Program-made: the position numbers and the translations under genes
Part shown: one piece after another, positions 37,991 through 51,158 of the stretch
Numbering within the stretch: the first letter of the stretch is position 1
How the letters are laid out: every line of letters begins with the position of its first letter
DNA from: Symsagittifera roscoffensis
Taxonomy: Eukaryota > Xenacoelomorpha > Acoela > Convolutidae
Assembly: GCF_963678635.1 (NCBI RefSeq)
Contig: NC_087065.1
Span: 60,166,754 to 60,230,753 of the forward strand
Direction of reading: 5' to 3'
Length of the DNA stretch: 64,000 nucleotides
The notes under the pieces: generated by a model
Seen by the model: the letters and a program-made list of their open reading frames with translations, nothing else
Databases searched by the model: none
What the model was told of the DNA's origin: nothing

Positions 37991-40322
37991 TGGAACGTGA
38001 TGGGGCAGCCATGCCTCGCTATCCACACATTTATCAAATGATCGCATGCTTCTTCCGCCGATGCTGTCATGCAGGGTGCTGCTTCCGCATACTTCGTAAA
38101 ATGGTCGATCATTACCAGCACCTGGTTATAGCCCGTTGCTGTCATACAGATTTTCTGATGATCAATTTGCACCACTTCGTTGAAACCTGACGACTCTATT
38201 GACTGTAGGGGGAACCTCAGCTTCCTGGGATCCTTCGCCTGCTGACATGACAGGCATGCTGCGATCCACTTCTCACAAGCCTTCTTCAATCCCGGCCATT
38301 CGAATCGTTTCTGTATCCTGTTATACACTTTGTCCACGCCTTGATGGCCCATCTGATCATGTGAGCGAAAGAGCAATTCGGTCTGATACAACTGTGGTAA
38401 CACTATTGAATTGTATTTATAGAGGACCTTGTCCTCCTCTTTCCGTTTGCAGGCTACGATTCCGTCCTTGTTCAGGTACAACAAGTCGTTTCGCTTCAGG
38501 TAGAATTGCTTCAGGATTTTGTAGCTGTCTTCTTCCAAATCTCCCTTGTCAGGTGCTCCATTCTCGATCCATCTCTTCAGACTGCTCGTCATTCTATCAT
38601 TTCGTTGAGCCCTTAGGAGATCCGACAGCCTGTACCTGGCTTTCAAATACGTCTTCACCACGTTCATTTGCCCACTCATCATCTCCGGAGCATGAGCATC
38701 GTCCATCAACTTGACACACCATATCTTTTTCAAAGGCGTCGCTTCCTGCACAGATGGTTCCAGATTGGTACGGACGACCGTACCATGTGGCAGCAATCTG
38801 GTTGGGCGTTTCGAAACTGCTATCAGCTCGAGCTCGTCTGCGGCATTATCTACCACAGTGCCCTCTTCATCTGAGGTGTATCTGTCCCTGTCTGGATCCT
38901 GATGTGTTTCTCGGTCCAGCCCACGCTGCTTCCAGTCTACCAATAAGGAGTGGATTGCGATCTCTGACATATCGGAATTGGAAGTTGTTTCAGACGTGTT
39001 GTCCCAGGACTGGGGTCCCGAGTCAACACTTGAGTCGACTGATTCTCCAACATCATATTCCAAGTTGTCTGAGATGTTTATCGACTCCCCGGACAAAACT
39101 CTGTCCATCGGTCGCTTTGAACCCGACTCCCCGGACAAAATTCTGCCCCTAGGTGGTCTAGTCAACCTCTCCCCGGACAAGTCGTCCTGCACGGGCTCAA
39201 AGGTGTCCGACTCCTCAGACGAGTCGTCCTTGACTGGCTCGAAGGTATCAGACTCCACGGACATTGTCTCGTCCACGGACGAACAATCTGGGCTCGGCTC
39301 GTATTCCTCTTTTGCATTCGTGAAGTGCACTCTCCTCGTGGAGCTAGATTTCGACCTGATCCTGACTTCCTCAGTAGTTTGGTTCTGATTCAGTGTTCCA
39401 TATTCAGTGAACGAAGTTCTCAACAAGACCTCCTTCGGCATCGAGCTCACCAACTGGTTGACAATCGACCTGCAATCCCGTTCAACGCCTCGGCTGCGAA
39501 TGGACACTGGCCTCTTCTCTGTTCTCTCAGTGACAGTCAACCGCTGCATGGTCTCCATCCATTCACGATCATGCCTATCCACTTCCCTGTCCAACAAGTC
39601 ACGGAGTCTTCCCATGACGTCCGGCGCCACGTTCACCGTCCTGTTCAATAGAGCCATGCTGTTTATACCCAGCCTGGTTAGTTCTTGCTGTACCAAGTTG
39701 GATCGGAATAGCAGATCCAACGGAACGGGCTCGCCTCTAGCTAAAAGCTTTATCTCCGCGGCCGTCTCCACTGGAAGGTCAGGGTGTCCAGGTATAGGAT
39801 GTCCTGACTTGTCTAACCACCTAGTAAGTGGCAGCTTGTCGTAGGTTTCTTTGTCCAGAAAGGAAAACCCGTCTTTGATCTCTGATTGGTTAGCCTGTCT
39901 CTCCTTGAGGCGCTCATAAAATTCTGTCTTTTTACTGAGGCTATCTGCGTTCTGGTGTTTGTCACGAGTACGGTGCTCTATGATCATGTGGTATCCATCC
40001 AGGCGCACGATCCAACGACCAATATAGCTTTGGTCCATCGAATAGGTTTTCAGCCGGGCAAGGGCACGGTTATCCACACGTAACTTGAAGGGAGCACTCC
40101 CCAAGTAGGCCCTGTATTTTTCCACGAAAGTGATCACCGCAAACACCTCCGCTTTTGGTGCGCCGTACTTCATTTCAGTATCACTCAGGACTTTACTCCC
40201 GTAGGCTATCGGACGAAGAACCGTTCTCCCGTTACACTCCTGCTCCTGGTGAAGTATGCCCGATATAGCAACCACTGATGCATCCGTGTCCAGCACGAAC
40301 ATCCCCTTCTCTGTTGGCATGC
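37966..40322 (-). pseudogene. RNase H and integrase N-terminal part
   Basis: VLDTDASVVAISGILHQ (first RNase H Asp), KAEVFAVITFVEKYR (Glu) and LRVDNRALARLKTY (Asp), then HQNADSLSKK. A long, charged linker of about 350 residues with repeated SGES/SEESDTFEPV units (39000-39300) follows. Then integrase: H..GHQGV...CLSCQQAKDP (HH-CC) and catalytic Asp in VVQIDHQKICM. It ends by deletion after GCPITFQ. It is offset from the RT frame by a small deletion near 40330. Confidence 0.85.
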
Positions 40323-40324
40323 CG

Positions 40325-43300
40325 AGGACCGTTCACGTTTGATGTTTTCAAGTGAAACTTGTGCCTCATCAGTCCAGGTGAACTTTTTGCCCTTGTTTCT
40401 CATCAACCTCTGCATGGGGTATATTTTGTCAGCATACCCCTTGATGAACTCTCGATAATAATTTGCAAATCCCAGAAAACTCATCAGCTGTGTATCTGTT
40501 TTAGGTGCCTTCCAGGTCAGCACCGCTTCAACCGCTTCGGGATCTGGTCTCACTCCATTTTTGTCAACCAGGCGGCCCAGATACTTTATGGAATCCCTGA
40601 GGATTTCACACTTAGAGGGTTTGCATTTCAGACCCGCCTGCTTCATGCAAGAAAACACCTCCTCCAACCTCTCTATGTGATCTTCTAAGGTTGGTGTTGC
40701 AATCACGACATCATCGACATAACACATGATGAGATTCCCGTATTTCTTAGTGACGCTCGTGAGTGCCTGGGCCATCAGTCGCTGGAATGTGGCCGTCGCG
40801 TTGCACAATCCGAATGGCATCCTCTTCCACTGGAACAGTCCCAGCTCACACGCGAAGCCTGTTTTCTCTCGATCTTGCTTTCTGAGTGGCACTTGCCAGA
40901 ATGCAGAGCCCAAATCCAACGTGGTGAAGAACTTCGCGTCTCCCAGCTTGGATAGGCTCTCATCGATGCGGGGAATTGGGTATGCGTCCTTTATAGTCAC
41001 TGCGTTCAGATAACGGAAATCACAACAAAATCTGAGTTGTCCCCCTTTCTTTTTCGCCATGACCACGCCACAAGCCCATGGGGACTTCGACGGCTCGATC
41101 ATGTCGTACTCCATTAACATCTCGATTTCCTTCCTACACGCTTCTGACTTGTTTGGGGTCATTCTTCTCGCCCCTTCCCTATGAGGTACCGAGCCCTCTT
41201 CTATCTCAATCTCGTGCTCTACAAAATTGCAACAACCTATGTCAGCCTTATGTTTCGAAAAAACGTCTGCGTTCCGATTTAGCAACGCTCTGAGCGAATC
41301 TAGTTCCTTGTCTGATATTTTACCCTTCAGATGTTCTATCTCAGGTAGGACAGGTTTATTCACTGCTAACTCTGCCTCCGTCGGTCTCTCAGGGAAGTTG
41401 GAACAACTAGACAGCCCATCATCTGTTTCCGACTTCATTGAAAACAATTTCCTAGAAGATTTCAATTCATTCACTCTTTTCATTATACATTCTTGGTTCG
41501 CATGCAATGGACATTTAGTTACATCAAACTTTTTCAAGTTCTCCACACTCTGAAAGTCTGTGTTCAGAGGCAAAGCGTAGCCAAGTTTCTTTCCCCTCTG
41601 TATTGTCACTGTTGTTGCTTCTGTGTTCAATAACACACTCACACACAGTCCGCTCTGAGTGAGTGAGACGCTTCTTCCTAAAATAGCCGAGCTTTTACTG
41701 TTTGGATTTGGCACCAGAGACACCTGTCTGTCATTGCTGAGTTCATTCAAGTTCCTCATCCTAAACGTCGCTACTACGACTTGGTTTGGTTTTAATCTAA
41801 CTTTTCGATCCAGAAAAATCGGCACCTTGGCCTGGTTAATTAAGATCTTATTAAGGGGTCTTTTTTCATACTTTCTCTCAGGATCCTTGATCCTAATCAA
41901 TCCGTCATTGAGATCGATCGTGACGTCAAAGTTGCGAACGAAATCCCTTCCTAGGATGAACTGGTCGGATTCGTCCAAATTCTCTACTACTAGGAAGCTC
42001 ATCCAAAGATGTCTTCCTCCGAGCTGCAGTGAAATGATTCGGGTTCGTCCGGCGACATAGATCGCTCCCTGATTGGCAGCTGCCAACCTGATGTTTGTCG
42101 GTATGAGATCCGACCTTTCGAAACCCAAGTCGGTACAAGTTTTGACTGGCATGGCACTAACCACTGCTCCCGTGTCTAGCAGTCCCTTTACTGAAAGTTG
42201 TCTGCCTTGCACGTCCAGAACGTGTGCGGCCAGATCGGCCTCGCAACCAATATGCACCGCATCTTGTTCGAGCATCGCGTTGTGTCCGATTCGTCTAACC
42301 TTCAGCTCCTCTTGACCAATGTATATCCGGCCAATCTGATCGTTCGCATCAGTTATGCGAGCTTTCGTGTAGATATTGATGCCATCCACATTCATCAGGA
42401 TCGGGTAAGGGCCATGGACATCGATATAATGTCCGTCCACTTTCATCAGCCTCGGACCTCCCGTTATGAGCAGCGCTCGCACTGCCCTGGAGTCCAGATT
42501 GGGATCCTTCTCCTTCAGGTAGTCGGCATAGATATCCAGGTGGACTAGTGTAATCTCGGATGGTTCACTCAAGTTCTTGACCACCTCGTGCCCTGCGACT
42601 GAGATGATGGACATTATTTTGGTCCCCGCCTTCGTCATGCCGAAAGTCTTACCAGATATAACGTTCAGTTTTAGTCCCTGTTTCTTGGGTTCGTCTTTGT
42701 CTTCCACTTTTGTCGTTTTACCCAGAACATTAAAACTTTCCCGAAGATCTGTGCTCTCCAGCTCCGACCTTACCCATTGCTCCACTTCTTTCGTGGCTAG
42801 GTCCTGTTTGACATTCTGCAACGCTGTCCTTGCCGCCAGGCCGTAATCCACCTTGAGTGGGCTAGACGACTCTGCTTCGAGGTTCGAGGCTACCACCTCG
42901 TCAGGCCATGTCCTAACCTTTTTGGTCGTGAAGGTGCTCGGTGTCGTCTCCTTTCTCCGAGATTCAGCCTCGTTCATCAGACGTGCTCGACTGGCCTTGA
43001 CCCCCGAAAGCGCCTCTTCGTGGCGGGGATGTTTCGCGTCCGCTACTGCGTCCCAAAATTGAGTACAATCCGACTTGAAGTGTCCTTCCAAATTACAGAA
43101 GAAACACCTCGGACCATATTTCATGATGAGCCCTCTGACATACTCTTCATGATCCTCGTCGGTCGCGTCGGCGTCCTCGAGAAAGTAGCCTATGGCCTTC
43201 ATGTTCTGTTTGTATGCAGAACACGCAGAAACGTGATGGTCCATCGAACCACAATTCGCACACGACCTCCTCTTGTCTATGTCATCGCGAGGTTTGTACC

Positions 43301-44105
43301 AACTGGAATTCGCACCAGTGTTTGTCCCGCTATAGTTGCCATAATTGCTGTAACGATTTTGCGCCCTCGGTTTTATGAGTAAATACTCGCGTGACTTCAT
43401 ACGTAAGTCGTCAGGCGTGGGTACCTGGTCAAGCGACAGGGTGAAGTGAGTGGCCAACATCGTCTTCAACTCCTCACTCCTTACTCCATCCATGAACTTC
43501 GAAGCAATCGCCAAGTTTCGCTCGGATATTCTCTCATCCGGGTTGCTTCTCCTCCTGAGCAATTCAAGGTCGTCCAAGAATTTATCTATTGATTCTTCAT
43601 CTCTTTGACGCCTCTTCTCGAACTTCACCATAGCCTGGTGACCTTGTACTCCAGAGCCGAAACGATTCAGCAGGATGTCGAATATCTTGCGAGCGCTGTC
43701 TCTCTCATTGGCTCTTTTCGCCATTACACAACTTAATGCAGTACCCTCCAGGTTGCTCGTCAGCGCGCTGCACTCTTGTTTCTTGGAGAGATTCTCTTCC
43801 TCAAAGTGTAACTTCATCACCTCTATCCAAGTATCAATGCAGCCGTCTGACTCGTCTTTATATGACTTCGGCTTTTTCAGTGTCCTTCTTGACATCTCTC
43901 CTCTCTCGGTTGACTTCGAGAGCTTGGTGATGAATGTTTCAAGAGATCTGTTCAGAGGCTCAAACATTGAGGCATACATCGTCGTGTCTTGTGAGACTGT
44001 AGTCAGATCTGGTACTGAACTGACTTGTGGCACGGTTGGCAATCTTGTCTCCGGGGTGGCATCTGCCTCCGGCGGGACTGGACTCGTCCAGCCAGGCCTC
44101 TTGGG
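40325..44105 (-). pseudogene. Gag C-terminus, nucleocapsid, protease and reverse transcriptase of the giant element
   Basis: Reads, from about 44105: gag capsid region (CIDTWIEVMKLHFEEENLSK, ILLNRFGSGVQGHQAMVKFE), two CCHC knuckles (CANCGSMDHHVSAC and CFFCNLEGHFKSDC, both C-x2-C-x4-H-x4-C), aspartic protease (KGLLDTGAVVSAMP near 42175), then RT (KKKGGQLRFCCDFRYLNAVT, TLDLGSAFWQVPL, FGLCNATATFQRLM and CYVDDVVIATP; YVDD at 40721-40710) and connection (SFLGFANYYREFIKGYADKI). No nonsense codon occurs in this stretch. It is separated from the gag start by a 1-base deletion and from RNase H by another deletion. Confidence 0.9.
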
Positions 44106-45481
44106 GCTGCCCTTGGCCGCTCCTTGTTTCTATGTTCGTAGTTCGTTCTCGAGCCTTGCTGGGCTCTGGCATTGCCGCCCGTACCATCTCCAACATTCGC
44201 ATGGCGTGAGCGCTCCCTTGGGTTGGAATGCTCCTGCCAACTACTCCCATTCAGGATCGCGTCAAGCTTCCGCATCATTAAGTCAGACTTTGCATCTAAC
44301 CTCTTCTCCAGGCTAGTCATCGTGTGGGCATAGGTACTATCATGATCGTTCAACAATCGTTCGATCTCTCTGGTCATCCTAGCCTCTCTTTCGTATGACT
44401 CCTTGTTTGCTTGTGCCAGGCTCTCCGCCAGGCATTGATCGGTGTTGCGAATCAACTGAGCTTGATCAACCCTCGCCTGCGACTTCACGTGCGTTAGTTC
44501 ATCTCTCAGATTCTCTTGACCCTTGTGAGCTCTCTCATCAACCTGATCTATTCTTTTAGTCATGTCCCGTCTCAGTTCATCTAGACCATTCATTACGCCA
44601 GCGAACATGTCACTTATGTCGCCAGTGGCCCCAAATGACGGGGTTAGTCCCAGAGTAGATGAGGTCAACTGCGGCTGCAGCCTGGTGCTTGATGACGCAC
44701 CGCCTTTTTGCGTGCTCATGGACGTCATTAATCTGTCGAAGGTTGATGACGCTCCCATCGTTATCCCATCTGACATGGGTCTGGTCGGCGAGGCTGATAA
44801 CGCCTTCCCGTTCTTATCGTTCCTTGGGCACGGTGTGAAGTTCACATCCGGATGGGATGTCTCCGGGTAGTCATAACTGGAAGTTAAACCTACAGTTGGT
44901 AGTGACGCCATGCGCTCGCCGTACAATGACTTCCAACTCTTCTTGGCCTTCGAACCCGGTTGTTCTTCACTCGGGCTTATACTCGACATCATTGCGTTGT
45001 TGCTCTGCTTGGCCAGAGATGAGTGGGTACTAGCCGAATGTGAGTATTCTCCCCTCCACCTGTGACTCTTGGTCTCCGATTTGGACATTCCCTTGAATAG
45101 GACTTCCTCTCGCGGCTCGACCTCGGAACGCTCCGAGGTCTCCTCCGTCCTTTCGACTTCCTCCCGCTCGAGGTCCTCGCTCGGCTCAAAGTCGGGTCGA
45201 ATGAGCGTCTGTTCTTCCTCGTCAAAGGGGTCCACCAGCGTTTCGCTCGCGGTTCCGGTTTCGGCGCTCCGCCTTTGATCGCCATCGAGGTTTTTCTCGC
45301 TCCTCAATCTCATTTCGCTCACTGAAAGATCAGGTTGACCTTTAGTCGATTCGTTTTCGGCAAACACGTCAGAGGCGCTGCTAAATGAGGACTGGCTACG
45401 CCTAGTTTTAAATTTTCGCGTGCTGCCTTTACTCAGCCTGGGAATCTTAGTAGTCGATCCTAACGAGTCCCTGCGCTGCAT
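44106..45481 (-). pseudogene. Gag N-terminal part (matrix-like, charged, coiled coil) of the giant element
   Basis: ATG at 45481. Basic start (MQRRDSLGSTTKIPRLSKGS), long acidic stretch (EPSEDLEREEVERTEETSER), then a predicted coiled coil with MTSLEKRLDAKSDLMMRKLD. The frame shifts near 44106: this copy has CCCCAAGAGGCC where the plus-strand copy has CCCCTTCGAGGCC (60290), i.e. one base fewer. In the plus copy gag is continuous with the capsid part, so ancestral gag-pol was a single frame here. Confidence 0.85.
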
Positions 45482-48400
45482 GCTTTGTTACAAAAACAAT
45501 TTTCGTATGATTTAATGGCGATGCACACGTACCGCAAACAAATTCAAGTTAAATCTCGTAAGTATCAAGAGTGTCTCTTAGTTTTCTCAATGACAATATT
45601 AGTGACTCCGTTAGAGTTACACACACACACAGGGCCTGCTCAGTATTGATATAATGCTAGCTCAACCCTGTCGTATATTATAACAGTATCACAAAATTTT
45701 CACAAGATAAAATCAACACACCAAACACAATAGATAATCAGATAAGAATATCCTACAGGTGACAGCGACCTTTTGTCAGTATCAATTTATCGCCACACAA
45801 TTTATCAAGTCACTGCTTTGTTAAAATTAAACAATCTTTGATAAAAAGCAGTGATGACTCAGAAACAGATCAATAAAACTTAGTCTTAAAGAAAAAAGAC
45901 TTCCCTCAATCGGAACGATCCGAAAGAACAAAGCCCAGGACACAGTTTTCTCAAGTGGGTGTGTATTTGCTTAATACACCCACCGAGGTCTTCTTTTAGG
46001 TGCCCTGTGATTGCCCGAGCTGTCCTATTAAATGGGTCAAGGCAACCTCTGATCGAAAATTTCCAAAGTCTATGAAAAAGCTCTCCCACACCCGGACTGC
46101 TCCAAGTGCACGAGAGTAGGGAACAACTTTTCTTCTCAAGTGAGTGTGTATTTGCCTAATACACTCACCGAGGTATTCCTTTATTTGTTCCCGGATTGCC
46201 CGAACTTTCCTATTAAGTAGCTCAAGGCAACCACACAACCAAAATCACAATCAAAAAAAAATTTTGTTCGGGTACTTCTGATACACCCGATCTAGAATCC
46301 AAAGTTGATCACAAATTTCCGGGTCAAAATGGGCTCTTATGATCTTAATAAGTGCGCCTAATATCCTAATATGATTTAAATTAAATGGATATTTTCCTTT
46401 TCCCAAATTGCCACAGAAGATTTCCTCAAGTTTCTAACTTTGGCTTGTTTAGAAGGTTTAAGACACTCCGGAGGGTTACTTCGGAGGGTTGTTAAGACAC
46501 TTAGCCTACTTCGGAGGGTACCTTAATCACCCAAGTCACTTCGGAGGGTCCCCCTAAATTTACTAAGGAGGGTCAATAAGATGCTTAATATGCTCCGGAG
46601 GCTTACTTCGGAGGGTACCTCCAAAATTTTCAAATTTCTGAGCTTCACTCAGAAGGGCCTTCAATTGACTTCAGGAAGCGTCAAAACAAGCTAAATTCTC
46701 TATCAGGGGGGCCGTCTTAACTTCTTTGGATAACCTCGTGGAAATTTTCCACTAAGGAGGGTTGCTATGGGCCTTAGCTGACTCCAGAGGGTTACCTCGG
46801 AGGGTTCCTCAAAAATCAAGAAAAAAGGTTATGTTCCCGCAACAAAGTCTCCAAAAGCGGTATACCTGACTTAAAACTAGGTTGGCTGACACGGTCAACC
46901 TTCTCAGTTGAATAAAAAGATGTTTTGATAAAATTTTCTGCCGCTCGGAGGGTTGCCCGTAATTTGGACCCTCCGAACCAACAAATTCTAAAAAAAATTT
47001 CTTTTCCGAGATTATCAACCCAAAAACGGTTGCGGTCCGGAAAAGTGGTCCCAAATGTCGAATTATGGTACCAAAATTATCCCGATCGGATAACTAGTCT
47101 TTGAGAAATTGCCAAAAACGTGTTTGTCCAAATGGCCCTTTTTCACCACCTATATAGGTTCTGAGAAACTTTTTCCGCAATTCCTATCGAAAGTGCCTAA
47201 AAATAATTGAAACGAGCGTAGTAGCCCTGTACAGCACTGGAATAGTGCAAAAAACCGGACGGATCAAAATTGGTTTGGAGACAAAAATTTGGCCCAATAA
47301 CTATTAAATTTGGACCCTCCGATTCCTCCCTTTTCCGATCCTTAAGTCGTTAGCTCTATCTACGGAGCTGATCGGAGGGTTACTCAAGAATTTCTCTAGT
47401 ATACGAGCACGTTATGCTAGCACGCTCCTAACGCAAAAAATTTTATTGCTCTAACTCTAAAAACTCAAAAACTCGATCCCCAAAACAGATTGACAAAATC
47501 CGGAAAATTATCGAAATTTTGACCGAAAAATTTTGGTTTTTTCCAACTTCTACTGAGTCTTTTCTCACGCGGTTTCCTTAGTTAGGGGGATCGAACTACG
47601 TAGCTACTCCCTATATAAAAGCTTTTTGTTGTTCGGAAAAGCTCGGATATCCAAAAATTAGGGGGTCTACAGTTTGATCGAAAATCGATGATTTTCGACA
47701 AAATTGGGTGTTTTTTGGGTCTAACTTAGGAGATAAGTAAAATGTAATAAGGATAATAACCTATTAGTAGTCGTTAATGAATAGTACTATACCCTCCTTT
47801 GCACCAAAATACCCGAATTAAGACCCTTAACTCGGAAATTTGTAATCGATGGAGGGTACAATCGGACCGCGCCAATCGTGCCCCCCACCACTTAAGTTTT
47901 AATGAAATAGTACCCGAACCATACTAAAATTGCTTCAACGATACCCAACAGTCGTTGCGGATGTTGTCCTTGATGTCCCTGTTGAGTGTGAACACGCTGA
48001 TCAGCTTGCCACTCTACCCTCCGGTCACCGGCAAAATCATCATTAACGTGCTTAAACACTCAAATTACACTCGAGGGAGGGTATCCAACCCTTCACCAAA
48101 ACACACAATCTTTCTATCAGAAACGATATAAATCAATCTGAAACAACAACAAATAGGAAGGTCAGATCACATCTCGTCCGGAAACAACATATCAACTGTC
48201 ACTTTACATTTTTAACTGTTTTTGGTCTTTTTTGGATTTTTTACTGTTTTTTGTACTTTTTTGTTTTCAAATAATTTTATTTTTGGCTTTTTCTTGGTTA
48301 TACACTATTCTTGTTTGGTTTTACGCTTTCTCTTTAATTGTTTTTTGTCCCGGGACCTCGGGACAAGCGGGTTCATGACTTCCCACCTAACCCTCCGGCC

Positions 48401-48605
48401 CCCGGAATTTTCGGTGTTAACTAAGTTAAAAAACTAAATTGTACTGGACGGAGGGTACGCACCTTCCCCCTAGTGCAATAGCGGTCATTAAGGCCTCTAA
48501 CTCGGGCATACGCCCGGAGCGGAGGGTTCGTCGCTGAAACGCTTGCTGATCATGATGGTCTTATGCCTTTGACAGGCCCACCCAGGAGCGCCATAAAAAC
48601 GTCTA
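45482..48605 (-). other. 3.1-kb leader of the giant element
   Basis: Non-coding region between 5' LTR and gag. From about 46450 to 48530 it is studded with CGGAGGGT and close variants (plus strand), often in pairs such as CTCCGGAGGGTTACTTCGGAGGGT. Two copies of a leader module with a hairpin (CACTCACCGAGG / CACCCACCGAGG next to GTGTATTTGCCTAATACAC) lie near 46170 and 45980. In element direction it starts TAGACGTTTTTATGGCGCTC; the primer-binding site is not obvious (a TGGCG motif starts 12 bases in). Confidence 0.6.
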
Positions 48606-49488
48606 TGTAACATTCGCCCAAATACTACACAGCGACGGAGCGTAGAAAAAGTACCTATTAACGACTGGAAGGCGTCAGTTACCTTAATCCTACTCGCTTT
48701 TCACCGTCTCGACCTTGCCAGTTGATTTTCTGGTCTGTCTAGGGCAAAGTAAAAAGTTACCATTTTTAGGCCATCAGTCAAACGACTTTTGATCAGCTTT
48801 CGTTTACATGCGAACACAACCACATAGCTGAGTCTCGGATCCTCAGACTAAGTGATTGTCATTAAAAACACGGCTCGAACAACCTATTTTAACATATTTT
48901 TGTGTGACAGTTTTATATTTAATCCATTGGAGATGGATTGACCCTTTCCTTTTTCTAGCTACTCATATTCTGAAATATTAAACAATGACGGTGTTAATTA
49001 AGAGATCTTTGACATTCCAGCAGCTATAAAGTTAGTTTATACAGTCCCTTCACATAGAACAGTCTCTGGGGACCAAGCCTCCGCTCCCGTAATATTCCTG
49101 AGATAACGCTCTTATCTCCTCTACTTTGTGTCCCGGGAGGGTTCCGTGGTATATTTCTTCCCCCACTGAAGCCTCCTTCTCCACCAATATCTGTTGACAA
49201 GTGTCTTATCGTGCGTTGTTGCCACGATAAGAGGCTTTGTATTTTCCGTCTCTGGTACGACTGTTTTTCACAATATCTGTCGTTGTTCTGATTTTCGTCA
49301 CTTTTTCAGTCAAAATGGCCGTTTTTCGTATTTCTGAGAAATATTCTTCTTCCAGACGAAATTTTAAAAATAAAATTTCTAGAATATTCCGACCCTCCTT
49401 CGCAATACTTTTTCGTCAATAAGGCCTTTAGTCGTTCTTTTTTACGTCGCCGGAAGGTTGTGCTGTGCCAGTCTGGCAGAATGGCACA
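48606..49488 (-). repeat. 5' LTR of the giant Ty3 element
   Basis: 883 bp, counterpart of 26402-27286. Its outer edge (49488) abuts the resumed LINE frame. Confidence 0.9.
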
Positions 49489-50058
49489 TAGGTCTGTACA
49501 AATCCTTAATACTTCCTGTTCTAACGTATGGTCTAATTATTTGCAACATCTCAAGAAGCGACTTAGGGAGATTCGAAAGGTTCCAAAAGTAAGTCTTAAA
49601 ATGGATCACGAGAAACGCATCTGACTATACAGAGCAGCTGAGATTGTTAAACATCCTGCCTCTGGCATTTTTTCTCCAGCTGAACGAGTTACTGATGATG
49701 GCGAAATTCATGCATGAAGAAAACGATCACATTAAGCTCCCAGCAAAAATTGAAATTCCAGGAAGAATGAAAGAAATGTTCAACCTAAACAAGACCAGAA
49801 CTGAAAAAGCTAGAGGGGAGTTTACATTCAGGACGTGCCGTCTAATAAACCGACTAAACCAGAAAATTGAATTTCGAGAAATGCGAGGCTTAAAGCGAAG
49901 ATTGATACAAATGATGTGGAACTTTTTCGACGATCAATTCTCAGAACAAAACAAGTGCACATGGGTTCTCTTCTGTGACTGCTACATGTGCCGAAATAAG
50001 TGGACAAAATTTTGAGAACTTTGGGGATATCATCCCATCAGTATCCTACTGAAAATTC

Positions 50059-50104
<46 letters not shown>

Positions 50105-50211
50105 ACAAAATACAGGGTTTTATGCGAACCCTTGGATTATATTCCTAAACCCTTTCTTATGATTATTATGATTATTATTATTATTATTATTATTATGATT
50201 ATTATTAATAA
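49489..50211 (+). mobile_element. LINE, right half: ORF2 C-terminus and 3' tail
   Basis: From 49491 the LINE frame resumes as GLYKSLILPVLTYGLIICNI, then SDLGRFERFQK-TAA-VLKWITRNAS, and ends at TGA 50015 (...CRNKWTKF). One in-frame TAA near 49590 marks decay. A (CAA)n run (about 50059-50105) and a (GATTATT/ATT)n microsatellite tail (about 50157-50211) follow, the latter typical of LINE 3' ends. Confidence 0.85.
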
Positions 50212-50281
50212 TTCAGTCCCCTTGTGTCCAGTCAAACTTCCTTTTATGAACACTTACGCCGCGCCATCAAGATGAGGAAAA

Positions 50282-50841
50282 TGTGCCATTCTGCCAGATA
50301 GGCACAGCGCAACCTTCCGGCGACACGAAAGAAAACGAATAAAGGCCTTAGTAACGAAAAAGTATTGCGAAGGAGGGTAGAAATTTTCTAGAATTTTTAT
50401 TTTTAAAATTTCGATTGAAGAGTGAATATTTCTGAGAAATAGAAAAAGACGGCCATTTTGACTGAAAGGGACAAAAAAACAGAACAACGACAAATATTGT
50501 GGAAAACGGTCGCACAAGAGACGAGAAATACGAAGCTTCTTATCGTGCCAACAACAAACGATAAAAGACTCCTAGCAGTGGATATTAGTGGAGAAGGACA
50601 CTTCAGTGGGGAAGGAATATTCCACGGAACCCTCCCATGCCACAAATTGGGAGAGATAACAGCGTTATCTCGGGAAGATTTTGGGAGCGGAGGCTTGGTC
50701 CCCCAGAGACTGTTGTATGTTAAGGGATTATATAGAACTGACTTTGTAGCTACTTGGATGTCGTAGAACTTTGAATTAACACCGGTATTATTGATATTTT
50801 AGAATATGAGTAACTAGAAAGAGGAAAGGGTCAATCCATCT
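50282..50841 (+). repeat. Partial Ty3 LTR (copy 1), cut by the assembly gap
   Basis: Starts TGTGCCATTCTGCC and matches 51159 onward until the N run. The left flank (ATTCAGTCC..TTGTGTCCAG, ...AGATGAGGAAA) is shared with the other two plus-strand LTRs, with a few base differences (CGCCGCGCC against CACAGCGCC). Confidence 0.85.
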
Positions 50842-51041
50842 NNNNNNNNNNNNNNNNNNNNNNNNNNNNNNNNNNNNNNNNNNNNNNNNNNNNNNNNNNN
50901 NNNNNNNNNNNNNNNNNNNNNNNNNNNNNNNNNNNNNNNNNNNNNNNNNNNNNNNNNNNNNNNNNNNNNNNNNNNNNNNNNNNNNNNNNNNNNNNNNNNN
51001 NNNNNNNNNNNNNNNNNNNNNNNNNNNNNNNNNNNNNNNNN
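50842..51041. other. Assembly gap (200 N)
   Basis: Exactly 200 N, probably a fixed-size placeholder. The true length is unknown. It falls between repeated copies of the same LTR unit. Confidence 0.99.
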
Positions 51042-51158
51042 ATTATTATTATTATGATTATTATTATTATTATGATTATTATTAATAATTCAGTCCTCTT
51101 GTGTCCAGTCAAACTTCCTTTTATGAACACTTACACAGCGCCATCAAGATGAGGAAAA

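Larger units (their letters stand above)
26402..49488 (-). mobile_element. Giant (23.1-kb) Ty3/mdg4-type LTR retroelement
   Basis: Bounded by related LTRs at 48606-49488 (5', 883 bp) and 26402-27286 (3', 885 bp), both starting TGTGCCATTC and ending GAATGTTACA in element direction. By eye they differ by a few percent. Order: 5' LTR, 3.1-kb leader, gag, protease, RT, RNase H, integrase, macrodomain fragment, spacer, 2645-codon downstream frame, 3' LTR. Typical Ty3 elements are 5-9 kb. The domain order RT-RNase H-INT places it in Ty3/mdg4, not BEL or Copia. Its coding DNA is visibly richer in GC than the BIRC6 introns. It interrupts a LINE. No target duplication is visible. Confidence 0.9.

Noticed and set aside
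50000-50275. Poly-glutamine protein
   Set aside because: Is the (CAA)n and (ATT)n tail of a LINE read in one frame.
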